Of a stretch of DNA of 64,000 nt, positions 1-9,286 are shown piece after piece. The stretch's first letter is position 1. Every line of letters starts with the position of its first letter. The notes beneath the pieces are model-generated. The model worked only from the letters and a program-made list of their open reading frames with translations, ran no database searches and was not told where the DNA came from. Position numbers and translations under genes: made by a program. This DNA is from Sphingomonadaceae bacterium 3R27C6 (GTDB taxonomy: Bacteria > Pseudomonadota > Alphaproteobacteria > Sphingomonadales > Sphingomonadaceae): contig SCNS01000005.1 in the NCBI GenBank assembly GCA_005503215.1, forward strand, positions 124,001-188,000, read 5' to 3'.

Positions 1-406
1 CACCTATGTCTTCGGCGACGCCGATGCGGAGCAGCGGCATATCTGGGCGCTCGAGCAGGAAGCGCAGGCCGCGGCCTTCGACGCCGCGCTGCCCGGCGCG
101 CCGTGCGAGGCGGTCGATGCCGCGGCGCGCGTGGTGCTAGAGAAGGCGGGACTCGGCCCCGACTATCGCTTGCCCGGACTGCCGCACCGCACCGGCCACG
201 GCATCGGGCTGTCGATCCACGAGCCCGCCTATCTGGTGCGCGGCGACACGACCCCGCTCGCACCCGGCATGTGTTTTTCGAACGAGCCGATGATCGTTAT
301 CCCCGACCGCTTTGGCGTCAGGCTCGAGGATCATTTCTACATGACCGAAAACGGCGCCAAATGGTTCACCGAACCCTCGCCCGCGATCGACCGGCCGTTC
401 GGCTGA
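1..406 (+). CDS. M24 family metallopeptidase (Xaa-Pro type), C-terminal part
   Basis: The window opens inside this gene; the frame is open from base 2 and stops with TGA at 404-406. The visible 134 residues are the C-terminal half of a pita-bread peptidase. The metal-ligand blocks are seen as HRTGHGIGLSIHE (ligand His), FSNEPMI (ligand Glu) and VRLEDHF (ligand Glu), in the spacing usual for Xaa-Pro aminopeptidases and prolidases. Members remove or split residues next to proline using two metal ions. It is convergent with the reductase gene that ends 1 bp downstream. Its place beside pyrroline-carboxylate enzymes fits hydrolysis of proline or hydroxyproline peptides, but substrate is inferred. 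The N-terminal creatinase-like domain lies outside the window, so length cannot be judged. Confidence 0.9.
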   Translation, partial: TYVFGDADAEQRHIWALEQEAQAAAFDAALPGAPCEAVDAAARVVLEKAGLGPDYRLPGLPHRTGHGIGLSIHEPAYLVRGDTTPLAPGMCFSNEPMIVIPDRFGVRLEDHFYMTENGAKWFTEPSPAIDRPFG

Positions 407-407
407 G

Positions 408-1424
408 CTAGCCCAGCAGCGCGCGCACGTCGTCGTAGAGCGGGCGCGGCACCTGCACGCCGTTGGCGAGGCTGCGCGCGCGCGCCTCGAAGCGGCGCTG
501 CGACGGCAGGCGCGCGCCCTGCCCGGTGATCGCGTCGAATATCGCTTCGGCACGTTCGATATGTTTCGCCGCCTCGGCGCCGAGAAAGCCCGCGGGATCG
601 ATCGCGAGAATGAATTCGCCGCCGATCGGCGATGAGCCGGCGCCATCGTCGAGCGCGATCGATTCGGCGCTGGTGAGATCGCCGATCAGCGGCCCCGCGA
701 TCAGTTCGACCATCGTCGCGAGCGCCGACCCCTTGTGCCCGCCGAACGTCAGCATCGCGCCGTCGAGCGCGGCTTTGGCATCGGTCGTCGGCCGCCCTTC
801 GGCGTCGATGCCCCAGCCTTCGGGAATCGGCTTGCCTGCGCGGCGATGCAGTTCGATCTCGCCGCGCGCGACCGCGCTCGTCGCGAAGTCGAAGATATAG
901 GGATAGGCGCCAGGGCGCGGCCAGCCGAACGCGATCGGGTTGGTGCCGAACAAGGGCTTGATGCCGCCGGCGGGCGCGACCCACGCGTGGCTGGGGGTGC
1001 AGGCGAAGGCGACGAGGCCTGCGACGGCAACCGCTTCGACCTCGGGCCAGAGCGCCGCGAAATGCACGCAATTGTTGATCCCGAGCGCCGCAATTCCATT
1101 CCGCCGTGCCTTTTCGACGAGCGTCGGCAGCCCCGCGCCGAACGCGGTTTGGGCAAAGCCGCCGCCCGCATCGACGCGAACCAGCGCGGGCGCGATATCG
1201 GACACGAGGGGGATGGCATCCTTGATCACTTTGCCTGTCTTCAGCGTGTTGACGCAAACGAGCAGGCGATAAATCCCGTGACTCGCGCATTCGTCGCGTT
1301 CGCCGGCGACGATGGTTTCGGTCACCGCCTCGACATGCTGGGGCGCGAGGCCGTGGTGCGTCAGGATTTCGCGCGACAGCGTCGCCACGTCATCCAGCGA
1401 AAGTCGGACTTTTTCGTCGCTCAT
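408..1424 (-). CDS. Ldh_2 family oxidoreductase, probable delta1-pyrroline-2-carboxylate reductase
   Basis: A 338-residue member of the malate/L-lactate dehydrogenase-like (Ldh_2) NAD(P)H family. Blocks such as SHGIYRLL, GTNPIAFGWPRP, FDFATSAVARGEI and FGGHKGSALA are typical, and the LW-E-VE and FGWPRP blocks resemble the subgroup that reduces delta1-pyrroline-2-carboxylate to L-proline in trans-3-hydroxyproline or D-proline breakdown. The ATG at 1424 is preferred over the GTG at 1427; a GAGATGAG stretch precedes both. It is divergent from the GH127 gene and shares its intergenic promoter region, with its own TATAAT at 1456-1461 (minus strand). Family membership is firm; the exact substrate is inferred from motif resemblance and from the proC and dehydrogenase genes at the other end of the locus. 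Other Ldh_2 enzymes reduce different 2-oxo or imino acids. Confidence 0.78.
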   Translation of the reverse strand: MSDEKVRLSLDDVATLSREILTHHGLAPQHVEAVTETIVAGERDECASHGIYRLLVCVNTLKTGKVIKDAIPLVSDIAPALVRVDAGGGFAQTAFGAGLPTLVEKARRNGIAALGINNCVHFAALWPEVEAVAVAGLVAFACTPSHAWVAPAGGIKPLFGTNPIAFGWPRPGAYPYIFDFATSAVARGEIELHRRAGKPIPEGWGIDAEGRPTTDAKAALDGAMLTFGGHKGSALATMVELIAGPLIGDLTSAESIALDDGAGSSPIGGEFILAIDPAGFLGAEAAKHIERAEAIFDAITGQGARLPSQRRFEARARSLANGVQVPRPLYDDVRALLG

Positions 1425-1455
1425 CACTCATCTCACAGCAAATGTTCCAAGGGCC

Positions 1456-1491
1456 ATTATAGCCGCTTGCTAAATTCGTATACTATATAAT
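1456..1491. promoter_or_regulatory. Divergent promoter pair with a CGTATAC operator
   Basis: Two perfect TATAAT boxes face apart: minus strand at 1456-1461 for the reductase, plus strand at 1486-1491 for the GH127 gene. Between them lies TTCGTATACTAT (1475-1486), which falls in the spacer of the plus promoter and over the expected -35 of the minus promoter. A nearly identical 12-mer sits before proC at 13424-13435. The GTATAC core resembles sites of FCD-type GntR regulators. Repression by binding here is an inference. Confidence 0.6.
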
Positions 1492-1530
1492 ATGCTGTTG
1501 CCAAGGCGAGCGAAGTCTCAGGGGAGCATG

Positions 1531-3918
1531 ATGCAAATATGGCACGTCGATCGCCGCACCCTGCTCGCGGGCGCCGCAGCCGCCGCGCTTGTCCCTGTTT
1601 TCGCCCGCGCCGCGCGCGTTTCGACCACGACTTTCGGACCAGCCAAGCCGCTGCCCCTGTCGGCAGTCCGCCTGCTCGAATCGCCCTGGCTTGAGGCGAT
1701 CGAGGGCAATCGCCGTTACCTGCACGCACTCGAACCCGACCGCCTGCTGCATAATTTTCGCGCCAGCGCGGGGCTCGAACCCAAGGGTGCGGTCTATGGC
1801 GGGTGGGAAAGCGATACCATTGCCGGGCACAGCCTTGGCCATTATCTGACCGCCTTGTCGCTGATGTATGCGCAAACGGGCGACGAGGAATGCAAGACGC
1901 GCGTCGATTATATCGTGAGCGAGCTCGCCGCGGCGCAGGCGGCGCATGGCGACGGCTATGTCGCGGGTTTCACGCGCAAGCGCGGCGATGTCGTCGAGGA
2001 CGGCAAGACGATCTTCGCCGAACTGACGCGCGGCGACATTCGTTCGATGGGATTCGACCTCAACGGCTGCTGGGTCCCCTTCTACAACTGGCACAAATTG
2101 TTCGCCGGATTGTTCGACGCGCAGGAGCTTTGCGGCAATGCGAAGGCGCTACCTGTCGCGGTCGGACTCGGCACCTATATCGATGGCGTGTTCGCGGCAT
2201 TGAACGACGATCAGGTCCAGCAGATACTCGATTGCGAGCATGGCGGGATCAACGAGAGCTTTGCCGAGCTGCACGCGCGAACGAAAGACCCGCGCTGGCT
2301 GCGCCTCGCCGAGCGGCTGCGGCACCGCAAGATACTCGACCCGCTCAGCGAGGGCACGGATTCGCTGCCGTGGATCCATGCCAACACCCAGATCCCGAAG
2401 ATCATCGGCCTTGCCCGTCTGCATGAGCTGACCGGCAAGGCGGGCGACGCGGCGGCGGCGCGCTTCTTCTGGGAAACGGTGATCCGCGATTACTCCTATG
2501 TCATCGGCGGCAATGCCGACCGCGAATATTTCCCGGCGCCGCGGACGATCTCGAAACATATCACCGAGCAGACCTGCGAAAGCTGCAACAGCTATAATAT
2601 GCTCAAGCTCACCCGCCACCTCTACGGCTGGCGGCCCGAGGCGCGGCTGTTCGATTATTATGAGCGCGCGCACACCAACCATATCCTCGCGCATCAGGAC
2701 CCGGCGACGGGCATGTTCGCCTATATGGTGCCGCTGATGTCGGGGTCGGCACGCAAATTCTCGAAACCCTTCGACGATTTCTGGTGCTGCGTCGGGTCGG
2801 GGATGGAAAGCCACGCCAAGCACGGCGATTCGGTGTGGTGGCAGAGCGGCGACACCCTGCTCGTGAACCTCTACATCGCCTCGACCGCGACATGGGAAAG
2901 CCACGGCGCCGGTTTCCGGATGGAGACCGCCTATCCGTTCGGCGAAAGCGTCGCGATTACGCTCGAAACGCTCGATCGCCCGCGCGACTTCGCCGTCGCG
3001 CTGCGAATTCCGGGCTGGTGCGAGGGCGCGGCGCTGGCGGTGAACGGCAAATCCGTGCCCGCGGGACCCTCTGGCGATTATGCGGTGATCCGCCGCCGCT
3101 GGGCGAAGGGCGACAAGATCGCGCTGACGCTGCCGATGCGGCTGCGCACCGAAGCCGCGAACGACGATCCGTCGACCATCGCGCTGCTCCACGGCCCCGT
3201 CGTACTCGCCGCCGACCTCGGCCCCGCCGACCAGCCGTTCGAGGGGCCCGCGCCCGCGCTTGTCGCGGCGGACTTGCTTGCGGGCTTCACGCCGGTCGAT
3301 GCCGCGGCAGGTCGTTTCCGCACGACCGGCATCGCACGGCCCGCCGACCTGGCCTTCGCACCCTTTTACCAGCAGCGCGATCGCCGCACCGCGGTCTATT
3401 TCAAAAGCTTCGACGACGCCGGCTGGGCGCGCGAGCAGGTCGCCTTTGCCGCCGAGCATGCGCGCCAGCAGGATCTCGCGCGCCGGTCGGTCGATGTGAT
3501 GAATTTGGGCGAGATGCAGCCCGAGCGCGACCATGGGCTGACCGCCAAGAACAGCTATGCCGTCACCTATCGCGGGCGCCACGGGCGCGATGCCCGGACC
3601 TTCGGCTTTTTCGAATATAGGGCGAAGGTGCGCCCCGGACCGCTGGTGCTACAGGCGACCTATTGGGGCGAAGAGCGCAGCAAGCTGTTCGATATCCTCA
3701 TCGACGGAACGAAGATCGCGACGCAGGCGCTCGATGGCGGACACCCCGGCGAATTTTTCACGATCGACTATCCGATCCCGGCCGACCTGACCCGCGGCAA
3801 GGACAGCGTCATGGTCCGCTTCCAGCCCGCCAACGACACGACACGCTGCGGCCCCGTTTTCGGCGTCCGCATCTTCACGCCCGCTTCAGCCCCCGAAACA
3901 GCCAAAGGGACGGTTTGA
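1531..3918 (+). CDS. GH127-type beta-L-arabinofuranosidase, Tat-exported
   Basis: A 795-residue protein of the DUF1680/GH127 type, whose studied member HypBA1 removes beta-L-arabinofuranose from hydroxyproline-linked arabino-oligosaccharides. The zinc/nucleophile site is intact: ESCNSYNMLKL gives Glu350 and Cys352, and FWCCVGSGMES gives Cys419-Cys420, with the first of the pair expected to be the nucleophile. The N-terminus DRRTLLAGAAAAALVP looks like a twin-arginine signal. The catalytic barrel is followed by beta-sandwich segments to about residue 790, longer than HypBA1. Start: ATG at 1531 lies 4 nt after AGGGGAG; ATG 1528 and 1492 are in frame but worse placed. It leads a run of exported hydrolases. 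GH127/146 members also act on other beta-L-arabinofuranosides, so the natural substrate is inferred. Confidence 0.9.
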   Translation: MQIWHVDRRTLLAGAAAAALVPVFARAARVSTTTFGPAKPLPLSAVRLLESPWLEAIEGNRRYLHALEPDRLLHNFRASAGLEPKGAVYGGWESDTIAGHSLGHYLTALSLMYAQTGDEECKTRVDYIVSELAAAQAAHGDGYVAGFTRKRGDVVEDGKTIFAELTRGDIRSMGFDLNGCWVPFYNWHKLFAGLFDAQELCGNAKALPVAVGLGTYIDGVFAALNDDQVQQILDCEHGGINESFAELHARTKDPRWLRLAERLRHRKILDPLSEGTDSLPWIHANTQIPKIIGLARLHELTGKAGDAAAARFFWETVIRDYSYVIGGNADREYFPAPRTISKHITEQTCESCNSYNMLKLTRHLYGWRPEARLFDYYERAHTNHILAHQDPATGMFAYMVPLMSGSARKFSKPFDDFWCCVGSGMESHAKHGDSVWWQSGDTLLVNLYIASTATWESHGAGFRMETAYPFGESVAITLETLDRPRDFAVALRIPGWCEGAALAVNGKSVPAGPSGDYAVIRRRWAKGDKIALTLPMRLRTEAANDDPSTIALLHGPVVLAADLGPADQPFEGPAPALVAADLLAGFTPVDAAAGRFRTTGIARPADLAFAPFYQQRDRRTAVYFKSFDDAGWAREQVAFAAEHARQQDLARRSVDVMNLGEMQPERDHGLTAKNSYAVTYRGRHGRDARTFGFFEYRAKVRPGPLVLQATYWGEERSKLFDILIDGTKIATQALDGGHPGEFFTIDYPIPADLTRGKDSVMVRFQPANDTTRCGPVFGVRIFTPASAPETAKGTV

Positions 3919-3957
3919 CGCACGGCTAATCCGATAATGAAACAGGGGGTCGCAAAA

Positions 3958-5667
3958 ATGGATAGACGCTATCGATTGCTGGTCACGCTCGGGCTTGTGA
4001 TATTCGCGCAGCCCACGCTCGCGCAGGAACAGGGCGCGAAGCCCGCGGTTCATGCCAAATCGGCGATGGCGTCCTCGTCGAACCCCATAGTGACCAAGGC
4101 GATGGTCGAGGTGATGAAGAAAGGCGGCACCGCGCTCGACGCCGTGCTGACCGCAGTGCCGATGCAGGCGGTAATCGAACCGCAGATGACGACGCTCGCG
4201 GGCGGGGTCTCGATCCTCTATTATGACGCCAAGACCAAAGAATATCATTATCTCGACGCCGAGCTCGACCATACGAAGGATGCGCAGGTCGGCGGCGGCT
4301 GGGCGCAATATACCGGCGGCGGCGGCGAGCGGCTGCCCGACACGTCGGGCAAGCGCATCGGCATTCCGGGCACGGTCGCGGGGCTGAAGGCGGCAGCGGA
4401 CCGCTTCGGAACGCTCAAATGGGGCGATTATTTCGCCCCCGCGATCAAGCTCGCCGACGATGGCTACCCGATGTATTCCTTCCTCTATGGCGAGCTCGCC
4501 GAGGCGGCGCTGACGCGGCTTTCCGCTTACCCGTCGGGGCGCGAGGAATATCTGCCCGACGGCTATGTCCCGCCCGTCGGGACGATCGTGAAGCATCCGC
4601 GGCTGGCGCAGGCGATGCGCCGCATTTCCGCCGAAGGGCCATCATACATCTACACCGGCGAATGGGCGCAGCGCTTTGTCGCCGCGGTGCGCGCGACCGG
4701 CGGCGGGCTGACCGCCGAGGAGCTTGCGGGGTACAAGGCGCGCTGGGAAACGCCGCTGCGCTCGACCTATAATGGTTACGAGGTCATCGGCGCGCCGCCG
4801 CCGTCGACCGCAGGCACTTTGATCTCGATGGTGCTCAACGTCGTCGAGAATTACGACCTCAAGGCGCGCCCGCATTATGCGCAGTCGGCCGAGGCGCTCG
4901 AACTGATCCGCCGCGCCTTCGGCTTCGCCGAGACCGCGACCGACGAATTCGTGCGCGATCCGCTGAGCTTTGATGTGCCGACCGAGATGCTGCTGGCGAA
5001 AGACAATGCGAAGCGGTTTGCGGCGCAGGTCACCGCGAGCCTGCCCAAGCCGACCGTGGCGCCACAAGCCGCGGCGACGCCGGGAAGCGCGCTCGAACTC
5101 GCCGCTTCCTTCGACACCCACGACCGCCATTCGACCGACACCAACCATCTCGTCGCGGTCGACGCGCAAGGGAATATGGCCTCGGTCACCCACTCGGTTT
5201 ACGGCAGCACCTTCGCGACCGGCATGGTCGTCGACGGGATCGCGATGAACAGCGGCAATAATTTCCCCGGCAACACCGCCGGGCCCGGCCGCCGCGTGAT
5301 TTCGCCCTTTCCGCCGACGATGGTCGCGAAGGACGGCAAGCCGTGGATGACGATCGGATCGCCCGGCCTGTCGTCGCGCGCGGTGACGATCACGCTGATC
5401 AACCTGCTCGGTTACGGCATGCCGCTCGAGCAGGCGGTCGATGCCCCGCGTTTCCAGGGATCGCAGGCGGGGGTGCCGATGGTGGTCGAGAGCCGCGTGA
5501 CGCAGGCCGTGCGCGACGAACTCAAGGCGCGCTATGGCGTCAATGTCCGCCCGACCGCCCCCTATAATTGGCACTTCGGATCGATCCAGGCGATCCAGCG
5601 CAATGCCGACGGCAGCCTGACCGGCGTCGCCGACCCCCGCCGCGCCGGCCTCGCGGCCGGTTACTGA
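3958..5667 (+). CDS. Gamma-glutamyltransferase family protein, exported
   Basis: A 569-residue Ntn-hydrolase that should self-cleave into large and small subunits. The segment HSTDTNHLVAVD places the expected catalytic threonine at Thr395, close to Thr391 of the E. coli enzyme, and GSPGLSSR and NSGNNF match conserved small-subunit regions. Residues 1-23 look like a Sec signal ending in AQPTLAQ. Start: ATG 3958 is preceded by AGGGGG at 8 nt; the in-frame ATG at 3937 has no ribosome site. The gene follows GH127 by 39 bp and precedes DUF885 by 18 bp, so the run is probably co-transcribed. The family hydrolyses or transfers gamma-glutamyl groups, but divergent members act as acylases, and nothing here fixes the substrate. 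Confidence 0.88.
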   Translation: MDRRYRLLVTLGLVIFAQPTLAQEQGAKPAVHAKSAMASSSNPIVTKAMVEVMKKGGTALDAVLTAVPMQAVIEPQMTTLAGGVSILYYDAKTKEYHYLDAELDHTKDAQVGGGWAQYTGGGGERLPDTSGKRIGIPGTVAGLKAAADRFGTLKWGDYFAPAIKLADDGYPMYSFLYGELAEAALTRLSAYPSGREEYLPDGYVPPVGTIVKHPRLAQAMRRISAEGPSYIYTGEWAQRFVAAVRATGGGLTAEELAGYKARWETPLRSTYNGYEVIGAPPPSTAGTLISMVLNVVENYDLKARPHYAQSAEALELIRRAFGFAETATDEFVRDPLSFDVPTEMLLAKDNAKRFAAQVTASLPKPTVAPQAAATPGSALELAASFDTHDRHSTDTNHLVAVDAQGNMASVTHSVYGSTFATGMVVDGIAMNSGNNFPGNTAGPGRRVISPFPPTMVAKDGKPWMTIGSPGLSSRAVTITLINLLGYGMPLEQAVDAPRFQGSQAGVPMVVESRVTQAVRDELKARYGVNVRPTAPYNWHFGSIQAIQRNADGSLTGVADPRRAGLAAGY

Positions 5668-5685
5668 TCAACAGGAGAAATTTCG

Positions 5686-7437
5686 ATGCGATATCTCGCT
5701 CCCGCACTGCTGGCCGTCTCGGCCCTCGCGCTTTCCGCACCCGCCTTTGCCCAGTCGGCACCGCAGGCCGCTTCGCAGTCGGCCGACGCCCGGCTGAAGG
5801 CCCTCTACGACGCCGAATGGCAGTGGCGTACCAAGGAACTCGCGCTCGATCCGGACGGCGAGCGCGAGGGCAGCGACCGGCTGCCGAGCGTCGACGCCGC
5901 GAGCCAGGCGCGCCGCGCCGCCTATTGGAACAATGCGCTCACCGAGCTGAACAAGATCCCGTTCGACCAGCTGTCACCCGAAGAGCGGATCAACGCCGAA
6001 GTGTTCAAGACCGCGCTCGAGGAGTTCGCGCTCGAACAGAAATATCGCGAGTTTGAGGACCCGTTCGGCTTCTGGACGTGGATAGCGCCGCGCGGCGGGC
6101 TGTCGGGGGCACAGGCCTATCGCAATTATATCGAGCGGCTCGGCGACATGCCGCGCTATATCGACGAGCAGATCGTCAACATGCGCGCGGGCCTCAAACG
6201 CGGTTTCACCAAACCGCGCGTCTCGCTCGCCGGCCGCGACGCGCCGATCGCGCCGCTGGCGTCGTCCGACGTCGACAAGAATCCGCTGTTCACCAGCTTC
6301 GCCGCTATCCCCGGCAACATCCCCGAAAGCGAACGCACGGCTTTGGTCGCCGGGGGCCGCGCCGCGGTCGCCGCCGCCGCACCGGCGTTCGCGAAACTGC
6401 GCGCGTTCGTCCGCGACGAATATATCCCGAACGCGCGCGTTCCGATCGCCGGCGAAGCGCTGCCCGACGGCAAGGCCTATTATGCCGCGAAGATCCACCA
6501 ATATACGACGCTCGACCTGACGCCCGAACAGATCCACGCGATCGGGATCAAGGAAGTCGCACGGATCGACGCCGATATGCAGGCAACGATGAAGAAGTCG
6601 GGATGGAAGGGCGACTTCGCCGGCTTCCTCCACTTCCTCAAGACCGATCCGCAGTTCACCGCGAAATCCCCGTACGAGCTGATGGCGAAATCGGCCTATG
6701 TCGCGAACAAGATCAACGGCCAGCTCAAATTCCTCGTCGGCCATTTGCCGCGCTATCGCTTCACGATCCGCCAGACGCCCGACAATATCGCGCCCTTCGC
6801 AACCGGCGGCAACGGGGGGCTCGAGAGCTGCCTGATGAACACCTATAACCTCCCCGCGCGGCCGCTCTATACGATCCCGCCTTTGACCGCGCACGAATGC
6901 GCGCCGGGGCATAGCTTTCAGGCGGCGCTCGCGCTGGAGGCGCCCGACCGGCCGCAGATCCGCCGGACGACCTATTTCTCGGGCTATGGCGAAGGCTGGG
7001 GACTCTACACCGAATGGCTCGGCATCCAGATGGGGCTCTACGAAACGCCTTATGACGAGTTTGGGCGCGAGACGTACGAGATGTGGCGCGCGGCGCGGCT
7101 CGTCGTCGACACCGGGTTGCACCACAAGGGCTGGACGCGCCAGCAGGCGCTCGATTTCATGAAAGCGCACACCGCTTTGTCGGATCACGAGATCACGATC
7201 GAGGTCGACCGTTATATCAACGATCCGGGGCAGGCACTCGCGTACAAGCTCGGCGAAATGCTGATCCGCCGCAAGCGTGCCGAAGCCGAAGCGAAACTCG
7301 GCGCCAATTTCGACCAGCGCTGGTTCCACGACACGCTGCTCGGGCTCGGGTCGGTGCCGCTGCCGACGCTTGAACGCGTGCTCGACGAATGGATCGCGGG
7401 CGGGGGCAAGAATCCCAATCCCGAACCCGCCGTCTGA
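5686..7437 (+). CDS. DUF885 family metallopeptidase-like protein, first copy
   Basis: A 583-residue secreted protein with a clear Sec signal (residues 1-22, ending PAFAQ). The zinc-type motif HECAPGH is at residues 403-409, followed by YFSGYGEGWGLYTEW, which is diagnostic of DUF885. Proteins of this family are treated as zinc-dependent peptidases, often lipoproteins or periplasmic; their substrates are mostly unknown. Start is firm: AGGAGA lies 7 nt before the ATG. The next gene is a paralogue with the same layout throughout, so the pair arose by tandem duplication. The context of an arabinofuranosidase, a gamma-glutamyltransferase and an S10 carboxypeptidase suggests digestion of modified peptides outside the cytoplasm. 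Confidence 0.9.
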   Translation: MRYLAPALLAVSALALSAPAFAQSAPQAASQSADARLKALYDAEWQWRTKELALDPDGEREGSDRLPSVDAASQARRAAYWNNALTELNKIPFDQLSPEERINAEVFKTALEEFALEQKYREFEDPFGFWTWIAPRGGLSGAQAYRNYIERLGDMPRYIDEQIVNMRAGLKRGFTKPRVSLAGRDAPIAPLASSDVDKNPLFTSFAAIPGNIPESERTALVAGGRAAVAAAAPAFAKLRAFVRDEYIPNARVPIAGEALPDGKAYYAAKIHQYTTLDLTPEQIHAIGIKEVARIDADMQATMKKSGWKGDFAGFLHFLKTDPQFTAKSPYELMAKSAYVANKINGQLKFLVGHLPRYRFTIRQTPDNIAPFATGGNGGLESCLMNTYNLPARPLYTIPPLTAHECAPGHSFQAALALEAPDRPQIRRTTYFSGYGEGWGLYTEWLGIQMGLYETPYDEFGRETYEMWRAARLVVDTGLHHKGWTRQQALDFMKAHTALSDHEITIEVDRYINDPGQALAYKLGEMLIRRKRAEAEAKLGANFDQRWFHDTLLGLGSVPLPTLERVLDEWIAGGGKNPNPEPAV

Positions 7438-7460
7438 TTTTTCCGATGGGGAGACACAAA

Positions 7461-9248
7461 TTGCTCACGCGCACGATCCTGCTTTCAAGCCTCACCCTCC
7501 TGCCGCTCGCGCCCGCTGCGGCAGAGGCACCCGCCGCGGCTGCCCCTTCGGCCGCGGCGGCCACGCCGGGAAGCGCCGACGCCCGGCTTCGCGAGCTGTA
7601 CGAGGCCGAATGGGCCTGGCGGCAGAAGGAATTCGCCCGGCGCATCGGCGACCCGCCCTTCACCGCATCGGCCGACCATCTGCCGCGCGTCGACGCGGCG
7701 ACGCAGGCGGCGCGGCAGGCCTATTGGCAAAAGACGCTCGCCGCCCTCGACGCGATCCCCGTCGACCAGCTCTCCGAAAATGAGAAGATCAACGCCGCGG
7801 TGCTGCGCACGAGCCTCGAGGCTTTCGTCGCCGAGGGCAAATACCGGACGTGGGAGATGCCGTTCAACGCCGACAGCCAGTTCTGGTCGGGGCTGAGTGC
7901 GCGCGACGCCTGGCCGTCGCTTGAGGAATATCAACGCTACATCGGCCGCATGCGCGATATCCCGCGCTATTTCGACGAGCAGATCGTCAATATGCGCGCA
8001 GGCCTGAAACGCGGCTTCAGCGTGCCGCGCGCCTCGCTCGAAGGACGCGACGCGACGATCGCCGCCTATGTCGACACCGACCCGGCGAAAAACCCCTTCT
8101 ACAGCGCCTTCACCAAAATGCCCTCGACGATCCCCGCCGCCGATCAGAAGCGGCTGCGCGCCGAAGCGCAGCAGGTGATTTCGGGGACGGTCGCGCCCGC
8201 CTATGCCAAGCTGCTGACCTTCTTCAAGCAAGAGTATCTGCCGAAGGCGCGCACGACACTGGCGGCCGAGGCGATGCCCGATGGCAAGGCTTTCTATCAG
8301 GCGCAGATTCGCGAATATACGACCACCGCGCTGACCGCCGAACAGATCCACCAGATCGGCCTCAAGGAAGTCGCGCGGATCACCGCCGAGATGGAGCAGG
8401 TGAAGGAAAAGGCCGGCTTCAAGGGCGATCTTGCGGCGTTCATCCAGTTCCTCCGCACTGACCCGCAATTTTATGCGAAGACCCCCGAGGAACTGCTCGC
8501 CTTCTCGGCGCTCGTCGCGAAGCGCGCCGACGGCCAGCTCAAATATACGATCGGCTTCCTGCCGCGCTATCGTTTCACGATCCTGCCGGTCCCCGACGCG
8601 ATCGCGCCGACCTATACCGCAGGGCGCGGCGGGCTCGATGCCTGTTTGATGAACACCTATGATCTGCCGTCGCGGCCGCTGTACCAGATCCCCGCGCTGA
8701 CGCTCCACGAATGCGTCCCCGGGCACAGCTTCCAGGCCGCGGTCGCGCTCGAGACGGTGAAATGGCCGGCCTTCCGCCGCCAGACCTATTTCTCGGGCTA
8801 TGGCGAGGGCTGGGGACTCTACACCGAATGGCTCGGCACCAAGATGGGCATTTATCGCACGCCCTACGAGGATTTCGGCCGCCTTTCGTTCGAGATGTGG
8901 CGCGCCTCGCGGCTCGTCGTCGACACCGGCGTCCATCATTATGGCTGGAGCCGTGACAAGGCGATCGACTATCTCGCGAGCCACACCGCGCTCGCGCAGT
9001 ACGACGTCGAGACCGAGATCGACCGCTATATCAGCTGGCCGGGACAGGCGCTCGCTTACAAGCTGGGCGAGATCACGATCCGCCGGCTGCGCGCCGACGC
9101 CGAGGCAAAGCTCGGGCCGAAGTTCGACCAGCGCAAGTTCCACGACACCTTCCTCGCCCTGGGGTCGGTGCCGCTGCCGGTGCTCGAACAGCAGCTCGAA
9201 AAATTCATCGCCGATGGCGGCGAAGGTCCGACCGCCGCCGCCCCCTGA
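7461..9248 (+). CDS. DUF885 family metallopeptidase-like protein, second copy
   Basis: A 595-residue paralogue of the upstream gene, matching it along the whole length: shared blocks include RYFDEQIVNMRAGLKRGF, HECVPGH (residues 416-422) and YFSGYGEGWGLYTEW. The N-terminus is a Sec signal running into an Ala-rich stretch. I place the start at TTG 7461, because TGGGGAG ends 7 nt before it; ATG 7446 is in frame but has no ribosome site. The two copies differ in the loop before the motif and in the C-terminal tail, which may mean different peptide specificity. The gap to the first copy is only 23 bp, consistent with one transcript. Confidence 0.88.
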   Translation: MLTRTILLSSLTLLPLAPAAAEAPAAAAPSAAAATPGSADARLRELYEAEWAWRQKEFARRIGDPPFTASADHLPRVDAATQAARQAYWQKTLAALDAIPVDQLSENEKINAAVLRTSLEAFVAEGKYRTWEMPFNADSQFWSGLSARDAWPSLEEYQRYIGRMRDIPRYFDEQIVNMRAGLKRGFSVPRASLEGRDATIAAYVDTDPAKNPFYSAFTKMPSTIPAADQKRLRAEAQQVISGTVAPAYAKLLTFFKQEYLPKARTTLAAEAMPDGKAFYQAQIREYTTTALTAEQIHQIGLKEVARITAEMEQVKEKAGFKGDLAAFIQFLRTDPQFYAKTPEELLAFSALVAKRADGQLKYTIGFLPRYRFTILPVPDAIAPTYTAGRGGLDACLMNTYDLPSRPLYQIPALTLHECVPGHSFQAAVALETVKWPAFRRQTYFSGYGEGWGLYTEWLGTKMGIYRTPYEDFGRLSFEMWRASRLVVDTGVHHYGWSRDKAIDYLASHTALAQYDVETEIDRYISWPGQALAYKLGEITIRRLRADAEAKLGPKFDQRKFHDTFLALGSVPLPVLEQQLEKFIADGGEGPTAAAP

Positions 9249-9286
9249 TTTCCTTCCTCCCGACAGAATATTCCCAGGAGAGATCC

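Noticed and set aside
2149..3582. 477-codon minus-strand frame inside GH127
   Set aside because: No motif and antisense to an enzyme with intact active-site residues.
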